Notes: generated from the sequence alone by a model not told the origin. A stretch of 64,000 bases of DNA from Paenibacillus foliorum (GCF_013141765.1 NZ_WHOD01000109.1:62001-126000), one strand, 5' to 3'; shown: positions 35,267-44,574, counted from the first letter of the stretch. Program-made: numbers and translations.

Positions 35267-36136
35267 TTAGGATTTAATAGATCCGACCATCATACCTTTA
35301 ATGAAGTGCTTTTGAAGGAACGGATATACTAGCATAATCGGAATGGTTGCAACAACGATTACCGCCATTTTCAGTCCTTCTGGTGAAACGGACAGCAGCA
35401 ATTCGGAGGATACGTCAGCTGAACCCAAGTTGTCCGTGATTACTATTTCACGCAACCGTACCTGTAGGGGGATCAAAGATCTGCTGCTGATGTAGTAAAT
35501 AGCTTGGGAATACATATTCCAATTCCCGACTGCGTACATGATCCCCATCGTCGCCATAACCGGCTTGGATAACGGAAGAACAACACTCCAAATCATACGG
35601 AACTCGCCACATCCGTCCATTTTGGCAGAGTCAAACATCTCCGTCGGCAAATTCATGAAGAAAGACCGCATAACGAATAAGTTATAGGCACTAATTGCGC
35701 CTGGAATTATCAATACCCACAAAGTATCGAGCATATGCAGATTTTTTAGCAGCAGGTAATTCGGAATAAGAGGTGCATGGAAAATCATCGTAAACAACAC
35801 TAGTAACAGCGCCGGTTTTCTGTAAATATATTCGGCACGGGACAACGGATAGGCTAAGCTTGCCGTTGCCGTCAAATTAATTAATGTACCAAACACGGTG
35901 ATTATGACACTATTTCGGAAAGAGACCCAGATGGAAGGATCCTTCAAAATCATATGATAGTTTTCAAGAGTAAAACCTACTGGCCATAGCCCAACCGTTC
36001 CACTGTTAATCGAACCTGCGTTACTGAAGGATTGTGCAATCACGTTCAGGATTGGAAGAACCATGGTGAGTCCGATAACGAGCAGAAAAATCATATTAAA
36101 TAGTTGGAATGCACGCTGTCCTTTAGTTAAAATCAC
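35267..36136 (-). CDS. Sugar ABC permease, LplC type (module 2)
   Basis: A 289-residue six-segment permease, near-twin of the module 1 LplC protein: the same MRSFFMNLPTEM segment, the EAA-like loop DSAKMDGCGEFRMIW, and the LVYPFLQKHFIKGMMVGSIKS end. The start is GTG 36136, with AAGGAGG 8 nt upstream. It lies 30 bp after the LplB-type gene and is last in its operon. No terminator is evident before the convergent siderophore remnant. Confidence 0.93.
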   Translation of the reverse strand: MILTKGQRAFQLFNMIFLLVIGLTMVLPILNVIAQSFSNAGSINSGTVGLWPVGFTLENYHMILKDPSIWVSFRNSVIITVFGTLINLTATASLAYPLSRAEYIYRKPALLLVLFTMIFHAPLIPNYLLLKNLHMLDTLWVLIIPGAISAYNLFVMRSFFMNLPTEMFDSAKMDGCGEFRMIWSVVLPLSKPVMATMGIMYAVGNWNMYSQAIYYISSRSLIPLQVRLREIVITDNLGSADVSSELLLSVSPEGLKMAVIVVATIPIMLVYPFLQKHFIKGMMVGSIKS

Positions 36137-36166
36137 GTTTTTTACCTCCTTTTGCCTGAAATTAAG

Positions 36167-37123
36167 TTAGTATAGACCGTTTCCAGTCGTTTTTTTACTC
36201 AGCGTGTTACCCAGCATAATGAGCAATAAACCAATAACCGATTTGAAAAGTCCAATTGCTGTTGTATAGCTATACTGACGATCAAGAAGACCGGCACGAT
36301 AAACGTAAGTATCCAGAATTTGACCATTCTCACTGTTAAGCGAGTTTAAAAATACATAAACGCGTTCAAAGCCAAAATCTAAAAAGCTTCCAATGTGCAG
36401 CAAGAACAAAATAGTTATCGTAGGAAGGATCGAAGGCAGGGTAATCGACATGACTTGGCGAAACTTGCCTGCTCCATCGATTTCAGCTGCCTCATATAGA
36501 TCTGGATTAATACCCGCAATAGCAGCCAAATAAATAATTGTGCCCCATCCGCTATCCTTCCAAATGCCTGAGCTAATCAGAATCGAACGAATATAGCTGT
36601 TTTCCCCAAGGAAATAGATAGGTTCAATGTTAAAGAGGCCTAGAATATGGTTAACTATCCCTGTAGTGGGTGAAAGTAACCCGATGATAATCCCGCCTAC
36701 AATGACCCAGGAAAGAAAATGCGGCATGTAGATGATCGTTTGTAAAGCTCTCTTGTAGCCAGTGAAACGAATTTCGTTTAACAGAAGTGCCAGTATAATC
36801 GGTATCGGAAATGCAAACACCAGATCATACATCCCGATAAGCAATGTATTTTTTAATATAACGAGAAATTCCTCATAAGCGAACATCCGTTTAAAGTGTT
36901 CAAAACCAACCCATGGGCTGCCCGTTATCCCTTTAAAAATGTTATAGTTTTGAAAAGCAATGGATGATCCCAACAAAGGAATATATTTAAAAATGACAAA
37001 ATAAAAAAGCCCTGGAATAGAAATCAAATACAAAGGCCAATGTTTAATAACAAACGCTCTTTTCGCCTTTTTCGATGTAAACGTGTATAAAGTTTGTCCA
37101 GAAGAATCCGTTTTTGACGCCAT
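36167..37123 (-). CDS. Sugar ABC permease, LplB type (module 2)
   Basis: A 318-residue permease strongly similar to the module 1 LplB protein, with the EAA loop YEAAEIDGAGKFRQ. AAAGGAAAG precedes ATG 37123. Unlike module 1, no enzyme gene lies directly upstream. Instead its own ACACA-44-TATGAT promoter and 700 bp of repeat-rich DNA separate it from the fucosidase gene. Confidence 0.93.
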   Translation of the reverse strand: MASKTDSSGQTLYTFTSKKAKRAFVIKHWPLYLISIPGLFYFVIFKYIPLLGSSIAFQNYNIFKGITGSPWVGFEHFKRMFAYEEFLVILKNTLLIGMYDLVFAFPIPIILALLLNEIRFTGYKRALQTIIYMPHFLSWVIVGGIIIGLLSPTTGIVNHILGLFNIEPIYFLGENSYIRSILISSGIWKDSGWGTIIYLAAIAGINPDLYEAAEIDGAGKFRQVMSITLPSILPTITILFLLHIGSFLDFGFERVYVFLNSLNSENGQILDTYVYRAGLLDRQYSYTTAIGLFKSVIGLLLIMLGNTLSKKTTGNGLY

Positions 37124-37164
37124 GATTGTCTTTCCTTTCTTTATGCCTGAAGTTTTATGGTTTC

Positions 37165-37219
37165 ATCATACTATGAGCCCCTTTACGAAACCATGGAGAA
37201 ACTTCAATTCTACATGTGT
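37165..37219 (-). promoter_or_regulatory. Predicted YesN-controlled promoter of permease operon 2
   Basis: ACACA (37219-37215), exactly 44 bp, then TATGAT (37170-37165). CTCCA stands 21 bp downstream of ACACA. The 18 bp at 37214-37231 are identical to 44393-44410 upstream of the module 2 lipoprotein. Confidence 0.62.
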
Positions 37220-37555
37220 TTTTTAACAATGCAGCGATAGAACTACAGCTTGCAGCAGTGGTAACATGAGCAGTTATGGCGGATGCTGAAGCTTCTCCAC
37301 CCACACCTATAACCTCTCTTGTTCTACTCTGTGCTAACTGACCATTCTTCCCTGACCGGTCTTCGATCCGTTTTTCACAACTACGTTCCCTTTTTCAGAA
37401 TTCCGTTTACATTCAGCTTCAAAGCTGAGCCGTGACATGCCTATATCACTCAGACATACTTCGCTAATCTGGTATATACGTATTCGATCTCAGAAGCTGA
37501 GTTTGAGAGGACATCCGTTATCCTATTAAATAACCTAGCTGCATCCATGGAAGCG

Positions 37556-37820
37556 AAGGACAATAGCGGAAGTACTTGTTCCTTTATCAGCTGGAATGCA
37601 CAAAAACAGAGAGATAAAGGAACAGCTAGTTCCTTTATCTCTCTGTTTTTGTGCATTACGCTCCTATTTTGCCCCTGATAGCGGAATTCCGACTTCCGCT
37701 ATCTCCTCTAATTGGAGGCGATTGCGGAAATAACGGAAATCTCTGTTCCATTCAACCCCTTCAGGGCTCATAGCAACTTCAAAGCCATCCGTTTAACACT
37801 CCCCCTGATCACGGGGGACG
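37556..37820. repeat. Dispersed hairpin element family A, copy 3
   Basis: Core hairpin: positions 37595-37623 are the perfect reverse complement of 37629-37657, around a 5-nt AGCTA loop. TAGCGGAA-TTCCGCTA (37679-37701), an AATTGGAGG block and GGGCTCATAG follow, as in copy 2. Non-coding. Confidence 0.85.
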
Positions 37821-37931
37821 TTACTAAGCTAAGCACTCATGTAAGTAAGGGAGCGTGCTCGCTTATTCTTCATTCCTTAGGATATCTCTTCGTTTTTGTA
37901 TACGCCATGTAAGCAGTCTTCATTCCTGACT

Positions 37932-39737
37932 TTAATTTGCTTCCAATACAATTCTTTTCAAACACATCAACGAATCGCCTTCAATAGCCGTAGCCTTGAG
38001 CTTCAACAGATATTCTCCCGCATGAGGAATAGTAAAGCTACCAATATCAACAGTATCAAAGGCATACCAGTCGCCCGTAGAGCAAACTTGTCCTAGAATA
38101 CGCGCTACACTCTCACCTGTGCTTTTAGAATAAACAGATAGCTCGTAGCAGCCTCCTGCTGCGTTCTTATCATCCGCCCCATATTCTAGAGCTACCTTCC
38201 AAATACCCCTACCATTGCTGCGGAATTTCCATGAAGCCTCATCGTCTAAGCTTCTCCAATTAATAAGGTTGTCACGGTCCTTTTTCCCTGTATCATAACG
38301 TAAGGTTGGACCTGCAATATCAGCGTCGAACGCACCGAATTTATTCGGATAGTCCTGCGTGTACAACAGAGAAACCGAGCTGGCATCGCAAGCGCCTTCA
38401 AACTCTACAGCAACCACAGGAATAGTCAAAGACATAAGCTCTTGCGGAACATCGATAACCATATCATCTTCGCTTAGACGATGTACCGGCAGGGCTCTGT
38501 GTTCTGTATCTGCAAGCGCGTAAGCTTTCAAAACAGCGTTGCGCAGACCGGGCACAACCAGTTTCCCGGACTTCGGCCATTCGAAGATGTGAAGGTACAA
38601 GGTATTGTCTTTTATCGTGCATCTTCCCCAAGGAGGCTTACCTATTGGACTTTTACGAGTACCGTATACAGCATCACTGTTGATCTGCATCCATGCTCCT
38701 ATTTGCTCCAGCAATTCAATGGATTTGGGATCAAAGGCTCCATCCCCCGTCGGTCCAACATTAATGACAAAATTACCGTTAAGGCTGAGCACGTCAATCA
38801 TTTGCCGCAGCACCACTTCAGCCGTCTTCCAATTATGGTCTGTAGCCTTGTAGCCCCAGGAATCATTGAAGGTGGCGATTGACTCCCAGTCCTCACGTGG
38901 AACCCGTACATGCGGCTGATTATCAGAAGAGTTGCCATAATCCCCATAGGGTTCAAGCCAAACACGTCGGTTAATCAAACAATTCGGTTGCACCTCGCGA
39001 ACTTGTTCCACAAAAGCTGTACCCTGTTCAGCCGTTATCTTATGGCCGCAGTCAAACCAAACCAGACCTATATCCCCATATTTTTCCAATAACTCCTTCA
39101 CCTGAGGAAGTGCAAGGGTGCTCAAATAATTTTCGTAACGGGTTCGTTTATCTTCATTGTTGATCCATGATTCCACATCGTCATAAGCACCTATGTTATC
39201 CGGGAAATCCCATGTGTTTCCTTGTGAGTCGGGATGATGCCAATCCATCGAATGGGAATAATAAATACACAGCTTCACACCTTCCTCACGACATGCTTCA
39301 GCCAGCTCTCGAAGCGGATCGCGACCAAATGGCGAACGCTGCACAATATTATAGTCCGACACATCCGAATCGTACATGGCGAAGCCATCATGATGCTTGG
39401 CTGTATAAATCAAATATTGGAGCCCCGCCTGCTTCGCCAACCGAGCCCATTGGCGAGCTTCAAAGCGTTCCGCCCGAAATTCGGAAGCAATTTCTTCATA
39501 TTGCTGTACAGGAATTTTTGCCCGAAGCATCAAATGCTCCGCATAGGAGGCTTGTACCTCTTCCCCTTTCCAGAAACCGCCCTGAAGCGAATATAAGCCC
39601 CAATGAATAAACAATCCAACTCTGGCTTCTCTCCACCAAGCCATTCGGGCATCATGATCTGCTCTTATTGAGTGTGCAGGCACACCTTCCTGCTCGCTAT
39701 GCCCTGCATTGTCCATTAGATCTTCTTGTTCCGGCAT
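37932..39737 (-). CDS. GH29 alpha-L-fucosidase
   Basis: A 601-residue intracellular retaining fucosidase. Family motifs: VGLFIHWGLYS (40-50), YTAKHHDGFAMYDS (111-124), YYSHSMDWHHP (159-169), and the nucleophile D229 in GLVWFDCG. After about residue 400 come two beta-rich domains, the last resembling a carbohydrate-binding sandwich. No signal peptide, so it acts on imported fucosyl-oligosaccharides. GGGGGAGG lies 7 nt before ATG 39737. It is 45 bp after the module 2 kinase, so it is probably co-transcribed with the sensor pair. It suggests that module 2 imports a fucose-containing glycan. Confidence 0.93.
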   Translation of the reverse strand: MPEQEDLMDNAGHSEQEGVPAHSIRADHDARMAWWREARVGLFIHWGLYSLQGGFWKGEEVQASYAEHLMLRAKIPVQQYEEIASEFRAERFEARQWARLAKQAGLQYLIYTAKHHDGFAMYDSDVSDYNIVQRSPFGRDPLRELAEACREEGVKLCIYYSHSMDWHHPDSQGNTWDFPDNIGAYDDVESWINNEDKRTRYENYLSTLALPQVKELLEKYGDIGLVWFDCGHKITAEQGTAFVEQVREVQPNCLINRRVWLEPYGDYGNSSDNQPHVRVPREDWESIATFNDSWGYKATDHNWKTAEVVLRQMIDVLSLNGNFVINVGPTGDGAFDPKSIELLEQIGAWMQINSDAVYGTRKSPIGKPPWGRCTIKDNTLYLHIFEWPKSGKLVVPGLRNAVLKAYALADTEHRALPVHRLSEDDMVIDVPQELMSLTIPVVAVEFEGACDASSVSLLYTQDYPNKFGAFDADIAGPTLRYDTGKKDRDNLINWRSLDDEASWKFRSNGRGIWKVALEYGADDKNAAGGCYELSVYSKSTGESVARILGQVCSTGDWYAFDTVDIGSFTIPHAGEYLLKLKATAIEGDSLMCLKRIVLEAN

Positions 39738-39782
39738 TTATTTTCCTCCCCCAGAGTTTTCGTAGATCAACCGCTTACCTCA

Positions 39783-41612
39783 TCAACCTTCTTTACCTCG
39801 ATGTGAAGCAGGCATGATCATAGTCAGTTTCGTTCCTTTGTCCACCTGGCTCTCGATCTGCAAGCCATATTGCTCACCGAACACCATCTGAATCCTCCTG
39901 TGAACGTTGACAATACCAATGCCGCCAATCCCTCGGGAAGAGCCGTTCTCCTTCTCCTTATCTGCGAGCTGATTGGTGCCGAGCTTCTCGCGCAGCTCCT
40001 CCAGCCTCGTCTCTTGGATGCCAAGACCATTGTCCTCGACGCTAATCCAGAATGTATCCTTGTCCTCGCCAGCATCGATTCGAATAAAATGATAATCCTC
40101 TACCCCGTCTGCAAAGGCATGCTGAAAAGCATTTTCAATCAACGGCTGCAGCGTCAGCCGGACCATATCATGAAGCAAATAATCGGGATGAATAGCAACG
40201 TCTACCTCAAATTCCCGCCCGATGCGATGCTTAAGCACCACCAGATAGAACATGACGTGCTTTAATTCATTAGCCACCGTTATTTGTTCCAAGTTGGTTT
40301 GTACGGAGTAACGCAGCATATACGCAAGAGCTTTGACGATTTCATAAATTTCCTTGGAATCCCTAATTACTGCATAACACACGATGGTTTCCAGTGTATT
40401 GTACAAAAAATGAGGATTGATCTGCAGCTGCAATGATTGCAGCTCTGCCTTTTGCCGCTCCATCTGGCTCTTCTGATCACTTAACTCGGCTTGGTAGACC
40501 TTATCTACCAGCTCCGAAAGCCGGGTCACCATGAGATTGTAGCGACTCATCAGTTCTGAGATCTCGTCTCGATATTCCGGTAGCGGAATGGTGATCCACT
40601 TCCCTTGCTCCGTCTGACGCATAGCTCCTTTCAAGATGCGTATAGGGCCAGTGATCGATCTTCCGAACCTGAAGGCTAACCATAGAGCAATACCAAGTGT
40701 TAAGCATCCGATGATGATCGTCGTTGTCCGGATGGTATCGCTCGGTTTGCGCAGCTCTTCTACCGACATGGATACTACTAGCCTCCAATTGCCATAATTA
40801 GAGCGGCGGCTCATAAACATCTGCTGCTTATTGTCAATAACACCTATAAACGCATTAGTGCCCGCCTCCAGCACCTGGCTTTGAATCTGGTCGGGTAAAC
40901 TTGTGGCTATCCTGTTTTTATCTGGGTGGTACACATATTTTCCATTCTCATCGGCTATGAAGAAGTATCCATTTTCACCCAAATCAATGCCCTTCCACAG
41001 CTCCGAAAGCTCCGCCGCTCGCAATTCGACTGCAAGAATCCCTTTGGGCTCTGTAGAGGAAAGTCCACGTATCTGTCGAACAAGGGTTACCATCATATTC
41101 TGTTGTCCTGCCAGGATGCTGTGATTAAGTACACTCAAGCTTCCCTCAATATCCGTATTGGCTTTGTAGAAATCCAATTGTTGTTGAATTTGCAGCTTAT
41201 TGAAAGATTCGCCGTTCGAATCATTATAAAAATACATGGCATTATTAGCAGCGCTAATCATAAAAATATCGGCAATCTCCGGATTACGGCCAAACGCAGG
41301 CTCAATTAGAAGCTCCTTAATGAGCTTACGCAGTTCGTAATAGGGATACCCTGTTTCTTCCTGGGGAAGATCAATGAAACGCTTAACATAGCTACTGTTC
41401 AATAACGACACCATGGATCGCTCGTAATTACGAATATATAGGTCTGTATGGTGAACTGCATTGCCTACCACCTGTGACAGCTGGTTCTCCACAATCTGGT
41501 CAAGCTCGCGGGATGAAGTCCAATATGAAAAAACACCAACGCTAGTCAAAGAAATCATAATGACAATCAAGTAGGAAAGAAACAGCTTCGGGTATAAATT
41601 AAGCTTTCTCAT
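39783..41612 (-). CDS. YesM-type sensor histidine kinase (module 2)
   Basis: A 609-residue sensor with the same plan as the module 1 kinase: membrane segments at about 10-29 and 298-315, a large extracellular dCache-like domain between them, HAMP, QINPHFLYNTLE with H401, and an ATPase domain with VEDNGLGIQETR and GGIGIVNVHRR. It differs most in the extracellular part, as expected for a different ligand. ATGA overlap with the regulator stop indicates translational coupling. Confidence 0.95.
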   Translation of the reverse strand: MRKLNLYPKLFLSYLIVIMISLTSVGVFSYWTSSRELDQIVENQLSQVVGNAVHHTDLYIRNYERSMVSLLNSSYVKRFIDLPQEETGYPYYELRKLIKELLIEPAFGRNPEIADIFMISAANNAMYFYNDSNGESFNKLQIQQQLDFYKANTDIEGSLSVLNHSILAGQQNMMVTLVRQIRGLSSTEPKGILAVELRAAELSELWKGIDLGENGYFFIADENGKYVYHPDKNRIATSLPDQIQSQVLEAGTNAFIGVIDNKQQMFMSRRSNYGNWRLVVSMSVEELRKPSDTIRTTTIIIGCLTLGIALWLAFRFGRSITGPIRILKGAMRQTEQGKWITIPLPEYRDEISELMSRYNLMVTRLSELVDKVYQAELSDQKSQMERQKAELQSLQLQINPHFLYNTLETIVCYAVIRDSKEIYEIVKALAYMLRYSVQTNLEQITVANELKHVMFYLVVLKHRIGREFEVDVAIHPDYLLHDMVRLTLQPLIENAFQHAFADGVEDYHFIRIDAGEDKDTFWISVEDNGLGIQETRLEELREKLGTNQLADKEKENGSSRGIGGIGIVNVHRRIQMVFGEQYGLQIESQVDKGTKLTMIMPASHRGKEG

Positions 41613-42625
41613 TTGATCCCCAACGAAGCCCGGTATTCTGAAGGTGAAATACCAAAGATTTTCTTAAATGTTTTCGTGAAATGCGGGTAATCATCATACC
41701 CTACCTCTGCCGCTATATCCACCGTACGCTTATGGGGAATGGACAGCAGTTCACGAGCCTTGTCCATTCTCTTATTAATCCGGTAACTTACGAACGTTTC
41801 GTTGCTCATTCTTTTGAACAATGTACTGAAATAATTCGGGGTAATACCTATCATATCCGCTACTTCCTTTAAGGAAATATCGACGGACAAATTATTGTCA
41901 ATATAGGCCTTGGCTTCCTCCATCGGATCCTTAAAGTTGCCCCGCCGCACAGCCAAAATATCCGTCATAACCGTTTGCAGCCTTTCCTCGAATTCCTTTA
42001 AAAGATCGGCTTTGCTAGAAGAGCTGAAGGCTTCTGTTAAATCGGTGTTGAGCGGACGGTTCTTCTCCTGAAAGTGTTTTTGCAGCAGTACGGCTGCATC
42101 CTTCAGCTGATCCTTTAGCTGCGATGCGGATAAATGGGAGCAATGCTCTCTCCATTCAACCATAATCTTAGACATTTCATCCTCTTGAAGTGACCAAATA
42201 CTATGTTCTATCCGTTCAACCCAATCCACATAACGGGATACCGGAATATAGCCCTCTGACTGGGATCTCATAATGATATCGAATACATCATGCAAATCCG
42301 GCGGTGTAACTGGTTTTAGCAAGTAGTGCTTGACTCCATACGACAGGCACTTTTGCGCATAATCAAAATCACTATACCCCGAAACAACAACCTTCAGAAT
42401 GTGGGGATAGCTTTCATGTACTTTCCTGCAAAGCTCCAAGCCGTCCATTTTGGGCATGCGGATATCAGTCAGCAGCAGGTCTGGTTCAAACTGAATAATT
42501 CGCTCCAGCGCATCAACACCGTTTACTGCGGTTTCGATTTGTTGGAATTTATGGGTATAGCTTTGTGCCATCATCATCAAGCCGCTGCGAATTACCGGTT
42601 CATCATCTACTATTAACAATCTCAT
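41609..42625 (-). CDS. YesN-type AraC-family response regulator (module 2)
   Basis: A 338-residue regulator with receiver MRLLIVDDEP and D54 in LTDIRMPKMDG, and two C-terminal AraC helix-turn-helix units (ISLKEVADMIGITPNYFSTLF; VDIAAEVGYDDYPHFTKTF). The recognition helices nearly match those of module 1, so both may read the same ACACA operator. The start is ATG 42625 because GTGGAGG lies about 10 nt upstream; ATG 42658 has no ribosome site. Unlike module 1, no ACACA-44 promoter lies directly before it; the lipoprotein terminator does. Confidence 0.94.
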   Translation of the reverse strand: MRLLIVDDEPVIRSGLMMMAQSYTHKFQQIETAVNGVDALERIIQFEPDLLLTDIRMPKMDGLELCRKVHESYPHILKVVVSGYSDFDYAQKCLSYGVKHYLLKPVTPPDLHDVFDIIMRSQSEGYIPVSRYVDWVERIEHSIWSLQEDEMSKIMVEWREHCSHLSASQLKDQLKDAAVLLQKHFQEKNRPLNTDLTEAFSSSSKADLLKEFEERLQTVMTDILAVRRGNFKDPMEEAKAYIDNNLSVDISLKEVADMIGITPNYFSTLFKRMSNETFVSYRINKRMDKARELLSIPHKRTVDIAAEVGYDDYPHFTKTFKKIFGISPSEYRASLGIK

Positions 42626-42696
42626 GTTGTTCCAGCCTCCACCCTTCACGTTTGTCATCGCTAGAATTATAGCCTATCCTTTCTAATTATACGCTC

Positions 42697-42738
42697 AAAA
42701 AAAGGATTTGTCCGCGCTTGCAGGAACAAATCCTTTTT
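42697..42738 (-). terminator. Terminator after the module 2 lipoprotein
   Basis: AAAAAGGATTTGT and ACAAATCCTTTTT form perfect 13-bp arms, with a T-run on the minus strand. It separates the lipoprotein gene from the regulator/kinase pair. Confidence 0.85.
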
Positions 42739-42751
42739 CTATTTCTTTGAA

Positions 42752-44326
42752 TTAATTTATGTTTTTAGTAACGATAGCTCCATTGCCTTTCTTATAACGC
42801 TCAGTAGCTTCTTTCAGGATATCGTTACCGCCTTTATTTTTGTATTCCTCAATGACTTTCGGCCAGTCTGAAATCGGTTCCTTGCCGTAGATCATTTTGA
42901 CCATATGGTCGATGATCAATTTAGGTCCAACGTCATCACCTTGAGGTGCTACGTCAGGGTATTTCGAGTATGATTCAAGTGCCGGCACAAAACGGATGGA
43001 ACCCAAACCTTCTTTGGAAACAACCGTATCAAAATACTTGATCATGTCGCGTCCGTCCGCTGTCATCTCTTCTTTGGCTTTGTTATAGACTGTATCGTGT
43101 ACAAACCAGAACATACCACGGAATTGATCCTCTTCAATTGCCTCAGTTGCAGTTGGAGGCGTGAATTTAACTTTGCCATTATCCATGGTATAAGTCTCGC
43201 CTTCAATTCCGAAAGAGAAGTATTTCTCTGCTTCCGGTGTTAGCATCCATTCAAAAAATTGAATAATACGGATTGCTTTTTCCTTCGATACTTTATTATT
43301 AATGTAATAAGAAGTATTAATACTGGAGTAGAGCAAATGTCCGCCGAAATTTTCCGGTCCGCGAGGAGATGGAATAATCTCTATTTTCCCGTCTGGTACT
43401 AGGTTCTTCAATTTGCTTCTGTAACCGGACAAGCCCTGAGCATTGGCAGACCACATGCCTACCTTGCCTGCTTCAATATTTTTGTTGTAATCGGATGAGC
43501 TGATGGATGCAAAGTCTTTCGGGATCAAGCCTTCATCGAACATAGTCTTAAAGGTTTGAAGCGCTTTGGTCATATTCTCCACATCGAAGAATTTAGGGAC
43601 TACTTGATCTCCTTTTACTTCAAACTGAGCAGGAAGTACATCATAGGCACCTAGGATAGTATCTGCATATTTGAAGTTTTCACGCATTTGGAAAGGGTTC
43701 TCAACCCCATTCGCTTTAAGTGCTCTCATCACGGTCATGAATTCATCCACTGTTTTCGGAGCAGGAAACCCTGTTTTCGCTAACAGATCCGTTCTAATGA
43801 AAGTCGCACGGCGTGAAGGATTGGAAAGCCATGATGGAATACCATAAATTTTCCCGTTAAAGCTTGTTTCCTGCCACGCTTCCTTTGGGACCGCTTTCAT
43901 TATGTTTGGAGCATATTGCTTGAGCAAATCATCCAAAGGCATGAAAACGCCAGCTTCAACCGACCCGGACATCCCCTTGGTAGTAGCGCCGCCAACATTC
44001 TGAACTACATCAGGAATATCGTTGGATGCAAACATAAGAGACATTTTTTGGTCGAAATCTTTCAAAGGGATCATACGAAGATCAAGATCTACTTTAGAAA
44101 GCTCCTCAAGCTTATTCACCCATTTTTCCTTGTTAACATCTGCTGTTTTCTCAGCATATTTGAATCCGCTTGTACTCATTGACATGGAGAACTTTTGTAC
44201 TTCGTCTTTTTTAGCTGCATCGCCAGACTTTTGACTCGATTCTCCACCGCAACCCGCTAAGGTGCCAGCTGTCAAAGTGAAGGCCAATGTGACAACCATC
44301 CCTTTTTTCATTAGTTTCTGCCCCAT
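42752..44326 (-). CDS. Sugar ABC transporter binding lipoprotein, LplA type (module 2)
   Basis: A 524-residue binding lipoprotein with lipobox LAGC near residue 26 and the same fold and C-terminal signature (IIDHMVKMIYGKEPISDWPKVIEEYK) as the module 1 protein. ATG 44326 has only a weak AAAGA upstream. ATG 44311 (MKKGMVV) with GGGGC before it is an equally good start, and both keep the signal peptide. It is transcribed from its own ACACA-type promoter and ends at a strong terminator, so it can be made in excess over the regulators. Confidence 0.92.
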   Translation of the reverse strand: MGQKLMKKGMVVTLAFTLTAGTLAGCGGESSQKSGDAAKKDEVQKFSMSMSTSGFKYAEKTADVNKEKWVNKLEELSKVDLDLRMIPLKDFDQKMSLMFASNDIPDVVQNVGGATTKGMSGSVEAGVFMPLDDLLKQYAPNIMKAVPKEAWQETSFNGKIYGIPSWLSNPSRRATFIRTDLLAKTGFPAPKTVDEFMTVMRALKANGVENPFQMRENFKYADTILGAYDVLPAQFEVKGDQVVPKFFDVENMTKALQTFKTMFDEGLIPKDFASISSSDYNKNIEAGKVGMWSANAQGLSGYRSKLKNLVPDGKIEIIPSPRGPENFGGHLLYSSINTSYYINNKVSKEKAIRIIQFFEWMLTPEAEKYFSFGIEGETYTMDNGKVKFTPPTATEAIEEDQFRGMFWFVHDTVYNKAKEEMTADGRDMIKYFDTVVSKEGLGSIRFVPALESYSKYPDVAPQGDDVGPKLIIDHMVKMIYGKEPISDWPKVIEEYKNKGGNDILKEATERYKKGNGAIVTKNIN

Positions 44327-44364
44327 TCTTTATCGAAATTATCCGTTGTGTTGGATATATACAC

Positions 44365-44419
44365 ATCTTACTCTTCCTTTGTTAGATCAGGAATGTGTTT
44401 TTTAACAATGTTGTTGTGT
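44365..44419 (-). promoter_or_regulatory. Predicted YesN-controlled promoter of the module 2 lipoprotein
   Basis: ACACA (44419-44415), exactly 44 bp, then TAAGAT (44370-44365). A second ACACA lies at 44398-44394, 21 bp downstream of the first: two full half-sites two helical turns apart, as expected for an AraC-type dimer. Confidence 0.65.
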
Positions 44420-44467
44420 TTGTATTAACACATTACCTCTATTACAATTCCATCATGTCCCCCCTTG

Positions 44468-44483
44468 TATGAAAACTTTCATA
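44468..44483. promoter_or_regulatory. Palindrome TATGAAA-AC-TTTCATA upstream of lipoprotein 2
   Basis: Perfect 7-bp arms around AC. It resembles a cre box (TGAAAACTTTCA) but lacks the central CG. It could be a regulator site or part of the SDR terminator flank. Confidence 0.3.
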
Positions 44484-44484
44484 A

Positions 44485-44530
44485 AAAAATAAAAATAGCT
44501 CTTGTCATAACATCTTGACAAAAGCTATCT
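44485..44530 (-). terminator. Terminator after the SDR gene
   Basis: On the minus strand ATAGCT-TTGTCA pairs with TGACAA-AGCTAT (one bulge each side), followed by a long T-rich tail. Confidence 0.8.
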
Positions 44531-44574
44531 TCATTTGCAAGTTAATGATATAAATTGGAATTTCGCGATACGGC

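Larger units (their letters stand above)
37124..37931. other. Intergenic region with a promoter and the best family A element
   Basis: An 808-bp gap between the fucosidase and permease 2. It contains the YesN-type promoter (37165-37219), copy 3 of family A with a perfect 29-bp stem, and a further TCCCCC/GGGGGA hairpin at about 37799-37818. The stretch 37235-37550 shows no gene. Confidence 0.65.

Noticed and set aside
37124..37931. Insertion sequence splitting module 2
   Set aside because: No transposase ORF, terminal inverted repeats or target duplication; the region is explained by a promoter plus a hairpin repeat.
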